A DNA stretch of 64,000 nt, from contig CADEHE010000008.1 of the NCBI GenBank assembly GCA_902826775.1, positions 62,001 to 126,000 on the forward strand, read 5' to 3'. Below the pieces are notes generated by a model. It saw nothing but the letters and a program-made list of their open reading frames with translations, was not told where the DNA came from and did not search any database. The stretch is from an uncultured Pseudomonadota bacterium. GTDB lineage: Bacteria; Pseudomonadota; Gammaproteobacteria; Burkholderiales; JALYOK01. How positions within the stretch are numbered: the first letter of the stretch is position 1; each line of letters opens with the position of its first letter. The position numbers and the translations under genes are program-made. Shown here piece after piece: positions 63,320 to 64,000 of this stretch.

Positions 63320-64000
63320 ATGAGCTTTTCCCTCTACGGCATCGGAGTGTCGCGCGGCATCGCGATCGGCCGCGCGCATTTGATCTCACACACGTCCTTT
63401 GAGGTTGCGCACTACGAGATTCCGCCAGCGCGGGTTGATGCGGAGATTGCGCGATTCGATGCGGCGCTCGCCGTGGTGCGCGATGAGCTGCAAAACCTCA
63501 GCAAGAACGCTCCAGCCAGCGCCGCTCCGGAGTTCGGCGCGTTCGTCAATTTGCATTTGATGATTCTGAACGACCCGATGCTGGCGCTGACGCCGCGCGA
63601 GTTGATCGCACGTCAGCAATGCAATGCCGAGTGGGCGCTCAAGCAGCAAATGGATAGTTTGCTGGAGGAGTTTGAGCGCATCGAGGACAGTTATCTGCGC
63701 GAGCGTGGTGCGGACGTCACGCAAGTGGTCGAGCGTGTGCTGAAAGCGCTGCTCGGCCAGCCGGTCAGCATGCCGAAAGCGCAGGCGCGCGCCAAGGATG
63801 TGATTTTGGTGGCGCGCGATCTGAGTCCTGCTGACGTTATTGTGTTCCGCCACCAGGCGTTCGCCGGATTCATCACTGATTTGGGCGGCGCGACCTCGCA
63901 CACGGCGATTTTGGCGCGCAGCATGAATATCGCGTCGGTGGTCGCCTTGCACCATGCATGGGAGTTGGTGCGAGAGGATGAGATGCTCATCGTCGATGGC
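63320..64000 (+). CDS. ptsI: PTS enzyme I (PtsI), N-terminal part, cut by window edge
   Basis: 227 codons are visible from the ATG at 63320 (MSFSLYGIGVSRGIAIGRAH). The HPr-binding helical region (residues about 35-145) and the phosphohistidine swivel domain with GGATSHTAILARSMNIA, containing the active-site His, are present. The PEP-binding barrel lies beyond the window. It phosphorylates HPr from PEP. 127 bases separate it from ptsH, with no clear promoter. Confidence 0.95.
   Translation, partial: MSFSLYGIGVSRGIAIGRAHLISHTSFEVAHYEIPPARVDAEIARFDAALAVVRDELQNLSKNAPASAAPEFGAFVNLHLMILNDPMLALTPRELIARQQCNAEWALKQQMDSLLEEFERIEDSYLRERGADVTQVVERVLKALLGQPVSMPKAQARAKDVILVARDLSPADVIVFRHQAFAGFITDLGGATSHTAILARSMNIASVVALHHAWELVREDEMLIVDG

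Overview
The window reads as chromosomal DNA of a betaproteobacterium. It is GC-rich and densely coding, and it keeps several neighbourhoods familiar from that class: kdsC-lptC-lptA, mlaFEDCB followed by an ABC exporter, bolA, murA and the his genes, hisGDCBHAFIE-hinT-tatABC, pilT/pilU beside yggS-proC-yggT, ubiB-ubiJ-ubiE, phoB-phoR, and EIIA(Man)-HPr-EI. I cannot assign genus or order from the sequence alone. No rRNA, tRNA, CRISPR array, insertion sequence or prophage was seen. Both edges cut genes: lptA on the left and ptsI on the right.

Layout. 1-1242 (minus): LPS export and Kdo synthesis (lptA partial, lptC, kdsC). 1325-3307: a CPA2 cation/proton antiporter with RCK domains. 3316-20462: a complete MSHA-like type IV pilus locus on the minus strand (regulator, mshM-like ATPase fused to a SPOR domain, mshL, mshN, mshE, mshG, mshI, mshJ, mshK, a large prepilin-like protein, a second prepilin, and a separate major-pilin-like gene). 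A membrane histidine kinase is embedded on the plus strand at 4209-5966, and a sigma-54 activator of the NtrC class lies at the far end. 20629-25688: Mla phospholipid transport operon (no mlaA) and an ABC-2 exporter. 25724-36051: bolA, murA, the histidine operon, hinT, tatABC. 36076-39639: LuxR-type regulator divergent from a CHASE2 adenylate/guanylate cyclase. 39851-42216: PsiF-like protein and a dynamin-like GTPase. 42391-47065: yggT, proC, yggS, pilT, pilU. 47094-51656: RlmL-like methyltransferase, a two-component pair resembling the 'proteobacterial dedicated sortase' pair, and a small membrane protein. 51653-56759: hemJ, NodIJ-like exporter, hydrolase, 2Fe-2S ferredoxin, VanZ-like and DUF1499 proteins. 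56770-60183: ubiB, ubiJ, ubiE, DUF971 protein. 60326-64000: phoB, phoR and PTS proteins.

Main regulatory picture. A textbook -24/-12 sigma-54 promoter lies 43 bases upstream of the major-pilin-like gene. Two 16-bp palindromes with the pattern TGTC-N8-GACA, centred exactly 20 bp apart, lie about 90-120 bp further upstream, between that gene and the divergent histidine kinase gene. The locus also encodes an NtrC-class activator with an intact GAFTGA loop. My inference is a self-contained circuit: kinase, activator, enhancer sites, sigma-54 promoter, pilin. A second clear regulatory site is a Pho box in front of phoB.

Other unusual structures are an 8-bp tandem/inverted repeat between hisA and hisF, and a set of short AT-rich spacers that interrupt otherwise tight GC-rich gene strings at several places. 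No intergenic stretch exceeds 300 bases.
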